A stretch of 64,000 nt of DNA from Eucommia ulmoides (GCA_016647705.1 CM028328.1:46804647-46868646); one strand, 5' to 3'. Shown: positions 1 through 11,548, counted from the stretch's first letter. Numbers and translations: made by a program. The notes: generated by a model not told the origin, from the letters alone.

Positions 1-292
1 CACCGTATAATTCACATATCCCACATGATACAAATACAAACATTATAAAACAATTCACAATGAAAAATTACGATAAATTAAATAAGTACAAACACTTACC
101 TTAGGTGTCCCTAACATGATATTAGCTTGCAGATTTTTGGAATTTTGATTTGAGGTACTCCGAGTGTTAGAAGTGACTTGAACCTATCACCCTATAATAC
201 ACATATCCCCCTAATACATATACAAATATATAACATTATAGAAAAGTTCACAACAAAAAACTAGGACAAATAAAATAAGTATAAACACTCAC
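1..292 (-). repeat. Tandem duplication of an exon plus intron block (unit about 190 bp)
   Basis: Positions 1-100 and about 189-292 are clearly similar AT-rich intron-like stretches, each ending next to a splice-donor-like sequence on the minus strand (GTAAGTG at about 99, GTGAGTG at about 292) beside exon pieces that share a '..ACATCACGTTAGG/..ATATCATGTTAGG' core. The spacing of about 193 bp between the two donors gives the unit length. It looks like an internal tandem duplication in the 3' part of the transposase gene. Confidence 0.6.
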
Positions 293-829
293 CTCAGTTG
301 TACCTAACGTGATGTCACATTGCACTCCTGGTCCTTGTTGACTTGAAACAATTTTTTCAAACAATTGCAAATAGTTGTCCATTTTTTATTCCATCTCTGC
401 ATGCTTATGTTTCATTTCGTTTAGCTCTTTCCGTAATTTTTCATTTTCTTCATTAATCAGATTATTCGATATTACAATATTATCTACCATATTAGATTGT
501 TTGCCACATATAACTGAACGAGTGGGCCCTAAGCCATATGTACGTACATGACTATTTCGATCTTTTCCAATTGCTCGAGCTACAACATCATTTACTAAAT
601 TATCTTCTAACATTTCTGTTTGCTAAGACATCATACTCTCAATGTTTGTCTGTAACCCAATGTGCAATAACTAGATTATATACCTCATTTCAGATATATA
701 TTACATAACTATTAAAAACTCTTACATACAATTGCATTTGATGTTTCTGTATTTGTACGTTTCTCCAGATTTTGTTTATGAGTAGCTAAAAAAATGTCAG
801 CTCCAGTCGGTAAAGAACCATCACCAAGA
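1..829 (-). pseudogene. C-terminal part of a plant En/Spm-type transposase (Transposase_24-like), broken
   Basis: Read on the minus strand, an exon at about 829-730 encodes residues like DGSLPTGADIFLATHK, which fits the C-terminal part of the plant Transposase_24 (Ptta/En/Spm) family. A putative intron (GT at 729, AG at 650) follows, then an exon at 649-293 with RAIGKDRNSHVRTYGLGPT and a charged coiled-coil segment (NEENEKLRKELNEMKHK), and a further exon-like block at about 183-100. The second exon has in-frame stops (after ESMMS and in ME*KMDN), so the copy is dead. The N-terminal half is absent: coding similarity stops where the SIRE LTR begins near 832. The gene continues leftward off the window. 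Family assignment is from motif memory and is fairly sure; the splice sites are inferred. Confidence 0.6.
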
Positions 830-831
830 TT

Positions 832-3014
832 CCTTTAAACAGGTAGGAACCAAGTCTTTACACAATGATTTTTTTTTTCACAAGCTAAGAATCAACCTTT
901 ACAATTTCCTTTCATAGGTTAAGGAAGAACATCTATTTTTTTCATAGGCTAAAAGATTAACCTAATTATTTTGTACTTAGGCTAAGAATCAAACCTCACC
1001 AAAAATCACTCCAAGTATCATTTTCACTGGTAAGGATGAAACCATTACAACATCACACAAACTAATTCTATTTAGGAAGAATTAACACCTATATCTTTTC
1101 ACAGAAAAGAGTAACCTAACCTTTTTTGTCTTAGGTAAAGATCAAATCTCAATCTCTTTACTGAAAGAGATTGAACCCAAGCTACCTCTGATTAGATATT
1201 TCCAACAATATCTCATCCGTACACAACTCACCAACTACAATAAATTGATAAGTCTTTTTCCACTTGGAGCTTCTATCACCTTAAATTAATTTAAACTCAA
1301 TTAATATCCCAAATTTACTAGTGATAAAATTTTACATGAGAAATTTAAAATCTTATTATAAAAATATATGATTAGCACACAAATAATCATGTAATCAAAT
1401 TAGCATAAAAATCATTGTAAAAATAATTTTTATATACTTTAAAGTTTGAAAATGATTTTACACAAATCTTAAATCCAAGCAAATAATAATGATAATAACT
1501 CAAAATATAAAATAGTAGTTTAGAAAGATCTCACCAGGATACCATCGAAAGAATGAAAACTGAATCACAATTAAAGTATAGATCGGTGATCACAAAATTC
1601 TCAGCAATTTCCTCAAAAACAATTTTCAAGAATAATCTCACAATAAACTCTCAATATATTTTCTGAATAATGACTCTCAGAAAGCTCAGGAATTGATTTG
1701 TTCTTAATAGAATGATATATCCTAAAGTGAAAAACACAAGTCTATTTAAATAGATTTGAAACAAGACCTCTAACAGTTAGTTTCCATAAGATATGTCATT
1801 TAAATGCTCATATAGACCCCATATATAAATATGACTCAATCCTAGTTCAATTTACTTAATTATAACGTTTAAAATATTCAATTTAGTCCTCCAAATATTT
1901 CTCAATCTCAAATTAAACAAGATAGGAAGTATTTAACATACGAATTTGAGAAACACTTAAAATAAGTGTACTATATCTATAGGGATAGTCAAATAAGGAT
2001 GATATATCTATTATTAGTTCAAATCCCTAAGATAACTCCTAAAAAACAGCCAAAAATGGCTAGTTAACGGCTACTTTTAGATCAAATCCTTGAAATCCTC
2101 TAATTCTGAAACTGCCAGGTCGATTGATCGACCAATGACCCATTAGTCGACCGATTGATTCAGGTTGTAGCCTAAGAAATTTCTCAAACATGGCCGGTTG
2201 ACTGATCCCCAAGGGTCGGTTGACCAATCGATTCAGGATACTTTCCCAGACTATTTTTTGGCCCTAGTCGGTTGACCCATCGATTTAGAGAGTTCACTTC
2301 TCGGTCATCGGTTGATCGCTCTCTCTTGATCAGTTGACCGATCAATTAAGAGATTGCTCTATTTTTCAGCCTACGCCCATCGGTTGACCGATCCTACTTG
2401 GTCGGCTAACCGATCGATTCAGAGAGTTCACTTCTCGGTCATCGACTGACCGCTCTCTCTTGATCAGTTAACTGATCGATTAAGAGATTACTCTATTTTC
2501 CAGTCTACACCCATTGGTTGACCTATCCTACTTGGTCGGTTGACCGATCAATGTTGGAACAACTTTACCTTAATTCATTTCAACTCCAATCTTCGACATT
2601 TTCAACCCTTTAATCGATTTATTTTCTCGGTTAACTTAATTGACACTATTAATCAATTTTAAACACTAATCTTTCTTAGGTTAATATTTCTTTTTCAATT
2701 TCACATTGAAGCAAATATGTGGACTAATTAGGATCATAATAAAAACACACACAAATATAAATTCATTTTTGTGCCATGTGTGATCTTAATCGGGATATAT
2801 TAAGAGTAAAAATTAACCTGAGTTGTTTTCACCTAGATTCTTTAGGATTTTCAATCTCTTAATGTCTGTCTCTTTATTTGTCTCTTTGCATCCTTAGCAA
2901 ATTTCTTCATGACAATATCAATAATAGAAGTTTTACACTGAAACACTTAATAAACTCATTAGTTCCACAGAAAACATCAATATTTAATTGTCCATAAAAA
3001 TCCTGAGATCAATA
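832..3014 (-). repeat. 3' LTR of element M (truncated)
   Basis: It matches the LTR at 36478-38814 over its whole length and the plus-strand solo LTRs at 27254, 31950 and 55972 in inverted orientation. Its 5' end (minus strand, 3014) reads TATTGATC, a decayed form of the TGTTGA start seen in the best-preserved copy at 55972. The 3' part is missing beyond about 832. It has an imperfect TATA-like stretch near 1740-1760 and a U3 palindrome cluster (2100-2560). Confidence 0.85.
2100..2560. repeat. U3 array of TCGGTTGACCGATC-like imperfect palindromes
   Basis: About twelve degenerate copies of a 14-20 bp motif related to CGGTTGACCGATCGATT occur in under 500 bp. At least seven carry TTGACC or TTGACT, the W-box core bound by WRKY factors. 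A matching cluster lies at 38020-38350 in the other M LTR; more diverged GTCGACC forms occur in the solo LTRs (about 27690-27900 and 56404-56640). WRKY binding is inference from the motif only. Confidence 0.7.
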
Positions 3015-3030
3015 ATCTCCCCCTTTTTTA
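3015..3030 (-). other. Polypurine tract of element M
   Basis: On the minus strand the sequence TAAAAAAGGGGGAGAT lies directly upstream of the 3' LTR start. The GGGGGAGATT-plus-LTR arrangement after GTCATCAT is typical of SIRE/Maximus copia elements. Confidence 0.85.
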
Positions 3031-3845
3031 TGATGACAATTAACTTTGATGTTTTCGTCAAAATAAGAATGTAACCAAATTCCCCCTAAATTCGAGGACG
3101 GGTTTTTTAACTTATTAAAGCACAATCATGAAGAATAATTCAAAAAAAAAAAAAAAACGATATTCAACAAAGCACAAAATATAATCATATCATCATTGTT
3201 CTTCCCCTATATTAGTGCAATGCATAGGCAAACAAATCCTAAACATCAACTAACTCATTTTAAGCACAACTATGGTTTCCCTTTTTATCCCCTTTTATCT
3301 TCCCCTTAAGTAAAATTCATTAGATATTCAATAAAACATTAACCATATTCTCCCCCTTTGTCATCTCAAAAAGTGGGGAAGGGGAACCAAAAATCACCAC
3401 TACTTTAGTCAAATAATTTAATATATGCTTGAGAGAATAAACCTAAAGTAGTCAAAAACACTTTAGCAACTTAGCATGATATTGATATTTAACTCTTTAA
3501 AACCATATTAAAACATATCATTTCATAAAAAAAATTGAGCATATTATATCAACTCATAAAAAATCAATTTTTAATGTATAACATCTAATAAAAATAACAT
3601 CATTTTTAACAATTAAAACCCATTTTCAACAAATCATATTTTAATCTCAAAAATCATAAACACCATGTGGACATCATTAGAGATAAATATCTAGCTAAAT
3701 ATGATCAAGTTTAGTCTATCAAAATTTGCACACTACTAAGTTAGATTCCACACAAACCTAGATTAACTATTATAGACCAGAATGTTAATGTGTGACTTGT
3801 TCAAATAATACAACCATAATGAGAAAAATAGAGAATGAAACAAAA
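3031..3845 (-). other. Non-coding 3' internal region of element M
   Basis: There is no reading frame of note here. On the minus strand it holds an additional purine block at about 3340-3390 (GACAAAGGGGGAGAA after TTTTTGAGAT) and a shorter GGGGGAAT at about 3080. Multiple PPT-like blocks ahead of the 3' LTR are a known habit of SIRE-type elements. Confidence 0.6.
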
Positions 3846-3950
3846 CTAATGTGTGTCATGTCCGGTAAACAGATAGTATGGTCCTAACGGACTAGTGGCT
3901 GGCTGCTGGGGATACTGAACCATAAGCTGAACATTTAAGCTCTTGAGGAC
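3846..3950 (-). pseudogene. C-terminal piece of the PF20167-like ORF of element M
   Basis: Minus-strand codons for LNVQLMVQYPQQPATSP and onward to a stop at 3848-3846. The piece abuts element A at 3950/3951. Its frame can be joined with one frame of the 31486-31949 piece after removing element A and one TSD copy. Being rich in Q and P, it looks like a low-complexity C-terminal tail. Confidence 0.55.
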
Positions 3951-4668
3951 TGATAAGTTGAATTTACCTACATATTTCCAAGCCAAATTTGGTAGTTTTC
4001 GAGTATTCTTGTAGTGTTTTAATTTATTTTTATTTGTTTTTATGTCAATCAAGTGTTAGGGACGAAAATGGTTGAAATTGAGCTAATCGGTAGGACGTCA
4101 GTGAAGAAACGTTGAAAAAATTATCAAAAGTTGCAGTGCCAATATCATAGGGCCACTAGCCCTTGATTGTTGTAGCGATGATAAGGCAGAAGCCCTATTG
4201 ACTCCCCATCACTGCAGCGATCAAGCAACAGCAAGCAACATGTTTTCTTGATCTTTTTAGGATATTTTTTACCCCTATTTGTATCCACCCACTTTCAACC
4301 TTTCTAAGGATGTTTTTTGGACTTATTAGAAGCCCTAGATCAGACCTAAGGAGAGGAGAGCACATTTAGAGAAGAAAAAATAATCTCGGAGCGATTTTTG
4401 CGGAAGTGGATTACAGATTTGCCATTCCTTATTTGTTTCTATCTTTGTTTCTATTCAATGATTATATTATTCTCATGTGTGAATGAATATTTGGTTATGA
4501 TCATGTGTGGCTAAGAATTTATTATCTAGGGATTGATTAGTTCATGAACATGCATGTTTGAGTGAATTCGTGTTTCATTAAATGTTGTTCATCTATATCC
4601 GATTGTGTTTATCGTTTTATTACATCCATAGTATGATTTGTATGGTATTATGGTTGGTTTGAGAATAC

Positions 4669-4875
4669 GAGTTTTGACACTCGAGAAAGGTAACCCCGGA
4701 TTCGGACTAGGGTTAAACACAACACGATGTTCTAATGTTTTGGGAGATTATTAAAATATGTGCAATCCATGAGGTTGGGGCTAGACTCATGTGATCGTTT
4801 AGATGTTATATAGGGATATCGGTGTTGACACGGTTACATATTCACTCACTTTACACTCGGGAGCGGTAGTGAGTG
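4669..4875 (+). other. Twin-hairpin module of Athila-like LTRs (copy in 5' LTR A)
   Basis: Hairpin 1 has a decayed GAGTTT arm and AACCCC arm around TGACACTCGAGAAAGGT. Hairpin 2 pairs CACTCAC (4843-4849) with GTGAGTG (4869-4875) around TTTACACTCGGGAGCGGTA. The same two-loop arrangement recurs in the other Athila-like LTRs with different but compensating stems (see findings). A role as RNA structure is inference. Confidence 0.6.
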
Positions 4876-5012
4876 AGTTTTCGATGCCTAGATTGTTAGA
4901 TAGATTGAATGCCGTTAATGACACGGTTACATATTCACTCACTTTACACTCGGGAGCAGTAGTGAGTGAGTTTTCGATGCCTAGATTGTCAGATAGATTG
5001 AATGCCGTTAAT
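4827..5012 (+). repeat. 93-bp tandem duplication inside LTR A
   Basis: Two near-identical 93-bp units, each starting GACACGGTTACATATTCACT. They give a misleading 31-residue repeat when translated. Each unit contains one full copy of the second conserved hairpin (stem CACTCAC/GTGAGTG). The 3' LTR of the same element has only one unit. Confidence 0.9.
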
Positions 5013-5302
5013 GTAAACTAGACTAAATCAAACATGTATTAGTGAATGAAATTAATCCCTAGGTAATCCATTTTCATAGAATTAATCCCAAGTATTTTAG
5101 GTTTAATTAGTTTTCAAATAGCAAACACAATTCAAATTGTTAATCGTCTAGATAATATTAAGCTATGTCAATTGTAGTACTTAACTAGTTCTAACAACAA
5201 ATCCCACTGGACGACACTTGATCTTATAATCTACTTTATTAAAACTTGACCTCGTGTACTTGCGAGTAAAATCAAAACGTTAAAATATCGTGAACAAGTT
5301 TT

Positions 5303-5320
5303 TGGCGCCGTTGCCGGGGA
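5303..5320 (+). other. Primer-binding site of element A (tRNA-Asp)
   Basis: TGGCGCCGTTGCCGGGGA lies 7 nt after the 5' LTR end. It is complementary to the 3' end of plant tRNA-Asp(GTC) plus CCA, the primer used by Athila-type elements. Confidence 0.9.
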
Positions 5321-5467
5321 TTTAAGTTAGTGATTAAGTTGATATTACTACCAAGTAGCTCAATATTAATTTAGACACTCATTTTGTTTCAATTTGTTTT
5401 TGTTTAAATCATTTTCATTTGTTGTGGTGACAAATAGTGTATACGACGTAGTCGGAGTTTGGAATTT
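5321..5467 (+). other. Leader and first codons of gag of element A
   Basis: This 147-bp stretch between PBS and element B ends in codons reading RRSRSLEF, which continue after element B (from 11304) as LALDSEIQRTLRRLRRKREE. A start codon is not obvious and a stop precedes this frame. Confidence 0.5.
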
Positions 5468-7022
5468 AGATAAGTGCCTAAATGTCCATATATTTATTTC
5501 TTTATACTTAGTATTTTATAATTATTTTGTTCCTAATTGTACCCACTAGACTTGTATTTTAATTTAGGAAACAAATGAAGGTGTTTAGAGCTTAACGGAA
5601 TAAATCGCGCGTTTTAGGCTCTTTCGACACATGTTCGTAATTAGGCCATAACGTTCACCTCCGAACTTCGATTAAGGTGATTCAAGATGATATGAAAAGA
5701 ATATAAAGAGAGATACAACTTTTATGTTTTAAGGTTCTCCAGTATCGGATTAAATCCTGGTTGAAATCGGGTTTTACGTTCCTGTAGCTGCATTGTCGAC
5801 GTTCTAATATGAAGAAAAGTGGAGAAATAGACAATGGCCCACGTCTCGACCCACAACCCATTAACTAACCTAGTTTGCTGATCAATCTAAAACCATTAAA
5901 TGGTCATTTAAGTCTATGGAACTAAGGATATCTTCCAACCGTTACAATGCTTGATTGGAGGGGGTCAAAAGTGTAAAATAGGAAAAAGAATAGAGACATT
6001 ATACAACATTCCTTTTTGATTGCATGGGGAAATCATATTTGAGGAAGATATATTCTATTCAAATGGAGGGGGAAAATATATTATTCATTTTCCATTTTTG
6101 GACATTTTGGAGTTGCTTTTAGGATTTATTTTCCAGTAGCCTTTGAAAAGGGCAATTCATTCTTTTTTTTGGGGAGTTAGACAATGATTTCACACTTGAG
6201 CTTCTCTTCTCTTTTCTCATTTTTTTGTAAACCTTCATGGCCTTGTGTGGCTAAAGCGTTTCTCTTGGTCGAAGGAAACTGAAGCCTTAGAATCAATAAA
6301 ACTATGAGATCTAATTTTTTTTCATTGTTGAATTTATGTTTTGAGTATTGAATGATCTTTTGTGCCTATTTTCATGATTGTTTTGTTTAATCACTAGGAG
6401 GCCTACTAGTTTATTATTCATTACAATCTACTGCTAGTTTAGATATCAAATCTGTAATTGTTGGATCCCTCTAATCTGTGAAGCAACTAAGATTTAATGA
6501 TTTGCTGCATCAGAAATTATTAGATCTTAGGGAGAACACTCAACTAAATTAAATACATCTGCTTGTGCATGTGTTGTTTAGCTTCATCGATCTCTCTAAT
6601 TCTTAAGGTTGTTACTAAATTAAACCTTTACCACTTATCTTAGGTTGTTTAGTAGTTAGGGTTGATTAGATTGCTTATTTTCTAATTAACTACAAGTAAG
6701 GAGAGATCGGAAAATAGTTCCAACGATGAATATTCAAAGTGTGAATTGATATATACTTGCATCGATGAATAGTTGTGAAATTCCAAAGGTGGATGTTGAC
6801 TTAGACCAATGTGTGTTTTCTGATTGAATTCGGTATGAAGTTTGAATTTTTTTACTATTGATTTTCTTAGTTTGGCTATCGTATAATCAAACCCCCCCCA
6901 TCATTGTTCACGTAGCACAAATTTATTCTAGGCACTCCATGTGGAAACGATACCGACTCACACTACTATAGTTCATATTTAGGAGTAGGATTTTATTTTT
7001 GGTTGCCTATGACAGCACACCA
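5468..7022 (+). repeat. 5' LTR of element B
   Basis: It begins AGATAAGTG (TGATAAGTG with the first base changed) and ends CACACCA. It is similar along its length to 9756-11303, with many substitutions and small indels, so the insertion is old. It lacks the twin-hairpin module of the other Athila-like LTRs. Confidence 0.85.
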
Positions 7023-7027
7023 AATTT

Positions 7028-7045
7028 TGGCGCCATTGCCGGGGA
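7028..7045 (+). other. Primer-binding site of element B (tRNA-Asp)
   Basis: TGGCGCCATTGCCGGGGA, one base away from the perfect tRNA-Asp complement found in element A. Confidence 0.85.
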
Positions 7046-7480
7046 GTGCTTCTAGTTGATTTTTTTTTGTGCTTTTCGTGTTATTTTATTTCGCTTAGGG
7101 AACTTTTTAAAAAAGAAAAAAAAAAAAAAAAAAGTTGAAAGAAAACAAAAACTATTTTTTTTTTAAATACAAAAGAATTTAAAATGGAACTGTCAAAAAT
7201 AAGAAATAAAAAGGCCTATTGATTTAGTTTAGTAGTGGGTTTAGTTTTGAGACCATTAATCTTAGTTTAGTTTTGTAGTAGGTTTAGTTTTGTTACGCTA
7301 CAGTTATTGGTTTTTAAGAAAGAAACTCCCCCCCTCCCCCCCAAATTAATTTACTAAATTTTGTTCTAATTGAATCAAGTTCATAAACAGTTGCATGATT
7401 TTTGGTTATTGATTTTATTTATTTAGTTATCTATTTATTTATTTTTTCTTCGTGATTTATCTTTGCCTTCTTAACCATAT
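7046..7480 (+). other. Leader of element B, homopolymer-rich
   Basis: Non-coding stretch between PBS and gag, with long A runs (about 7111-7134), T runs and C runs (about 7328-7342). Nothing else is recognised. Confidence 0.6.
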
Positions 7481-9057
7481 ATGCCTGTTATACGCTCTTC
7501 TAAACAAGGTGTTTTGCAATATATTCCGGATATAGAAAGAACCTTGCATAGGTTAAGGAAGAAATCTATATAGAAATCGAAAGAGGATGACCCAGTTCTT
7601 AATTCCCTATTTGCTAGTGATTTTGATTTAGCAGAGGAAGAAGTCATGGCTGAAAATCGAACTTTGAAGGAGCTTGTTGCCCCTGACTTGAACCAACAAC
7701 CCCTTTGCATAATGTTCCCTATTTTAGATACTACTACTACTTTTGAATTAAAATCTGGACTAATACATTTCTTGCCCACTTTCCATGGTCTTGCTGGTGA
7801 ATATCCTCATAAGCATCTAAAGGACTTTCATTAAGGGATGCAACAAAGGATTGACTTTATTATCTACCCTCTGGGAGTGTTACCACATGGAAAGAGATGA
7901 AGAAGTTGTTTTTGGAGAAATATTTCCCAACTTCAAGGGTGGCTAACATTCGGAAAGAAATTTGTGGTGTAAGGCAGCATAATGGAGAATCCCTGTACGA
8001 GTACTGGGAATGTTTCAAGAAGCTGTGTGCAAGCTGCCTCCATCATCAAATTAGCGAGCAACTACTTATCCAATATTTCTATGAGGTCCTTCTACCCACT
8101 GATAGAAGCATGATCGATGCTGCTAGTGGAGGAGCATTGGTAGATAAGACTCCTGAGGCCGCTAGAAACTTGATTGTGAACATGGAGGCAAACTCTCAAC
8201 AATTCGGCACTAGGCTTGATTCACCATCTAAACATGTCAATGAGGTAAATGTTTACTCTCTTGAACAAAAAATTGCTAGTTTAACATCTTTTGTTTGTCA
8301 AATAGATGTAGGTAATATACAAACGGTGAAGGCTTGTGGGATTTGTTCGGTAGTAGGGCATCCAATCGATATGTGCCCAACTCTTAAAGAGAAACCCATT
8401 GAGCTAGTGAATGCAGCAGGTGCATTTCTAGGACAACCACAAAAGCAATATGATCGCTATTCGAACACGTATAACCCAGGATAGAGGGATTACCCCAATT
8501 TTAGCTATGGAAATCCACAAGTAAATCCGCCGGCAACTCAAAACCGCCAAACTTTCCAATAATACAAGCAACCATACCCCCCTAGACAACAAATGGGCCA
8601 AACTTCTAATTTTGGTATGTCTTTAGAATATATTGTTAAATCTCTTGCCACTAATACTTTACAATTTCAATAGGAGACAAAACATTTTCAACAAGAGGCG
8701 AGGGTCAGTATTCAAAGTTTGAAGAATCAGATGGGCTAGATGGAAACCGCAATTAGTTGAATAGAGGCGCAAAGTTCGGGAAAATTACCCTCTCAAATGA
8801 TTGTAAATCCAAGAGAAAATGCAAGTGCAATCATTTTGAGAAATGGTAAAGAGGTTGAGATTCCTGTCAAGACAGTGCCTGTATCATCGAAGCAAGAGAA
8901 TGAGAAAAACATCATTACAGAAAGGAATGTTCCTAATGATGATGAGATAAATGTTCCTAATGAAAACAATATACCTAAGCGTAAGTTTCCATATCTTTCT
9001 GACTATAAACCAATACCTCATTTTCCTCAGGTTGTAGCAAAATCTAGAAAAGATTAG
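7481..9057 (+). pseudogene. gag of element B, decayed
   Basis: The likely start is the ATG at 7481 (MPVIRSSKQGVLQYIPDIER). An early stop follows, then the same frame resumes with MAENRTLKELVAPDLNQQPL (from 7646). A shifted frame (7897-8484) carries the retrotransposon-gag core: KKLFLEKYFPTSRVANIRKE, SLYEYWECFKKLCASCLHH and a conserved SMIDAASGG. After it comes an incomplete zinc-knuckle-like ACGICSVVGHPIDMCP (C-x2-C-x4-H-x4-C) and a Y/Q-rich tail. A later frame (8797-9057) holds the linker SAIILRNGKEVEIP found before protease in Athila-like gag. Several stops and at least one frameshift are present. Confidence 0.75.
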
Positions 9058-9582
9058 CGAAATAGAGATTTATATGAGACTTTTCATAAATGTAAGGTAA
9101 ATATTCCACTGTTAGATGCTATTAAACAAGTGCCTCATTATGCTAAATTTCTGAAAGAATTGTGTACAATTAAGAGAAAATAGAAACTTAAAGGATGTGA
9201 GAATGTAAGAGTTGGGGAGAACATTTCTGCAGTTGTTTAAAGAAAACTTCCTGCAAAGTGTAAAGATCTTGGTATGTTTACTATCCCTTATACCGTAGGT
9301 AATACTAGATTTGAGAAGGCCATGTTAGATTTAGGAGCATCCATTAATGTCATGCCATATTCTATATATGTTTCTTTAAAACTTGGACCTTTGAATAAAA
9401 TTGGTATCGTGATTCAATTAGCTGATAGATATAATACCTATCCTAAGAGTGTAGTTGAGGATGTTATTGTGCAAGTTAATAATTTGGTTTTCCCTGCTGA
9501 TTTCTATGTGCATGATATGGAGAATAATGATAAAACTGCACCTATTTTGTTAGGAAGACCAGGCTATGATAGACATTCATAG
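9058..9582 (+). pseudogene. Aspartic protease of element B
   Basis: The frame from 9274 encodes FTIPYTVGNTRFEKAMLDLG followed by ASINVMPYSIY, the gypsy/Athila protease active-site region (DLGAS instead of DTGA), then QLADRYNTYPKSVVEDVIVQ and ILLGRPG, the ILGRP motif near the C-terminus. Upstream codons 9058-9273 match the protease-linker region but contain stops. After 9582 there is a short tail (YDDNPGDDNLVYSIDM) and then the PPT; no RT motif follows. Confidence 0.75.
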
Positions 9583-9740
9583 TGGTACACTTACTATGGA
9601 ATTTGATAGTGAAATTGTCAAGTTTAATATTTATGATGATAATCCTGGTGATGATAATCTTGTTTATTCTATTGATATGATTGATTCGATAGCACATAAA
9701 TTTTTTGATATGTTGTTTTGCCCGAGGACGAGCAAAAGCT

Positions 9741-9755
9741 AAGTGTGGGGGAATT
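9741..9755 (+). other. Polypurine tract of element B
   Basis: AAGTGTGGGGGAATT, directly before the 3' LTR (TGATAAGTG). The wording CTAAGTGTGGGGGAATT is characteristic of Athila/Tat-type gypsy elements. Confidence 0.85.
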
Positions 9756-11303
9756 TGATAAGTGCGTAAATGTCTATATATTTATTTCTTTATAATTTGT
9801 ATTTAATACTTATTTTATGCCTAATTTTACTCACTAAACATATATTTTAATTTAGAAAACAAATGAAGGCGTTTGGAGCTAAACGATATAAATCGCGCAT
9901 TTTAGGCTGTTTTGACACATGTTCGTAATCAGGACATAACGTTCACCTACGAACTCTGATTGAGGTGATTCAAGATGATATGGAAAGAAAAAAAAAAGAG
10001 AGATACAACTTTTATGTTTTAAGGTTCTCTAGTATAGGATTAAATAAGGGTCGAAATTGGGTTTTAAGTTCCTGTAACCGCATTGACGACGTTCTAATAT
10101 GAAGAAAAATGGAGAAAATAGACAATGGCCCGCGACCCGACCTGCGACCTGACCCACAACCCATAAACTAACCTGGTTTGCTGATCAACATAGAACCATT
10201 AAATGGTCATTTAAGTTTATGGAACCAAGGATACATCCCAATTGTTACAATGCTTGATTGGAGGGGGTCAAAAGTGTAAAAAAAGAAAAAAGATAGAGAC
10301 ATTATACAACATTCCTTTTTGATTGTGTGGGGTAATCATATTTGAGGCAAGATATATTCCATTCACGTGGAGGGGAAAAAATATTATTCATTTTCCATTT
10401 TTTGACATTTTGGAGTTGTTTTTAGGATTTATTTTCCAGTAGCCTTTGAAAAGGGAAATTAATTATTTTTTTTGGGGATTAGGATAGTGATTTCACACTT
10501 GAGATTCTCTTCTCTTTTCTTATTTTTTTGTAAACTTTCATGGTCTTGCATGGTTAAAGTTTTTCTCTTGGTCAAAGGAAACTGAAGCCTCGAAATCAAT
10601 AAAACTGTGAGATATAATTTGTTTTCATTGTTGAATTTATGTTTTGAGTATTAAATGTTATTTTGTTCCAATTTTCATGATTGTTTCATTTAATCACTAG
10701 GAGACCTACTAGTATATTATTCATTACAATCTACTGCTATTTTAGATATCAAATTCGTAATTGTTTGATCCCTCTAATCTGTGAAGCAACTAAGATTTAA
10801 TGATTTACTACTTCATAAATTATTAGATCTTAAGAATAACACTCAACTAAATTAAATACAGCCGCTTATGCTTGTGTTGTTTAGCTTCATCGATCACTAG
10901 ATTAAACCTTTACCACTTGTCTTAGGTTGTTTAGTAGTTAGGGTTGATTAGATATCTTGTTTTCTAATTAACTACAAGTAAGGAGAGATAGGAAAATAGT
11001 TCGAACGGTGAATATTTAAAGTGTGAATTGATATATACTTGTATCGATGAATAGTTGTGAAATTCCGAAGGTGGATGTTCACTTAGACCGAGGTGTGTTT
11101 TCTTATTGAATTTGGTATAAATTTTGCATTTTTTTACTATTAATTTTCTTAGTTTTGCTATCGTATAATCAAGCCCCCCCATCCTTGTTCATGTAGAACA
11201 AATTTCGGCTAGGCACTCTCTGTGGAAACGATACCTGCTCACACTACTACAATTCATATTTAGGAGTAGAATTTTATTTTTGATTTCCTATGATAGCACA
11301 CCA
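9756..11303 (+). repeat. 3' LTR of element B
   Basis: It starts TGATAAGTGCG and ends ACACCA, followed by the TSD copy AATTC and then gag codons of element A. Confidence 0.85.
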
Positions 11304-11548
11304 AATTCCTTGCTCTTGATTCGGAGATTCAACGTACATTAAGGAGACTAAGGAGAAAGAGAGAAGAAACCGAACTCAAGAAATAGCCGGCAGTGGTGAT
11401 GATCATGTACCACGACAACCGTCGGTACCTCAAGCGCTACCAGAACAACCACCAGAATGGGAAGTTCAACAACAACGGGTCCTTAGGGATTACTATCGAC
11501 CCGTCATGTTTGATAACTATTCAGGTATCCGTAGGTAGCTGATCTAAG

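Larger units (their letters stand above)
3951..5296 (+). repeat. 5' LTR of element A
   Basis: It starts TGATAAG and ends GAACA, followed by AGTTT and the PBS. It is homologous to 30191-31485. U3 carries the palindrome-like ATCACTGCAGCGAT (about 4206) with related GTAGCGATGA motifs. The conserved twin-hairpin module lies at about 4669-4697 and 4843-4875. A 93-bp tandem duplication (4827-4919 and 4920-5012) accounts for the extra length compared with the 3' LTR. Confidence 0.85.
5468..11303 (+). mobile_element. Element B: gypsy-type element with gag and protease only, nested in the leader/gag of A
   Basis: It is a complete LTR-internal-LTR structure: LTRs 5468-7022 and 9756-11303, PBS 7028-7045, PPT 9741-9755. 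The flanking 5-mers are AATTT (5463-5467) and AATTC (11304-11308). The internal region is about 2.7 kb and codes only for gag and an aspartic protease; RT, RNase H and integrase are absent between protease and PPT. It therefore resembles a TR-GAG style non-autonomous element of the Athila-like group. Removing it rejoins the gag start of element A. Confidence 0.8.

Noticed and set aside
4803-5021. Open frame with a 31-residue perfect-looking protein repeat
   Set aside because: It is the 93-bp tandem duplication of LTR A; the unit length happens to be a multiple of three. The 3' LTR has one unit and no such frame.
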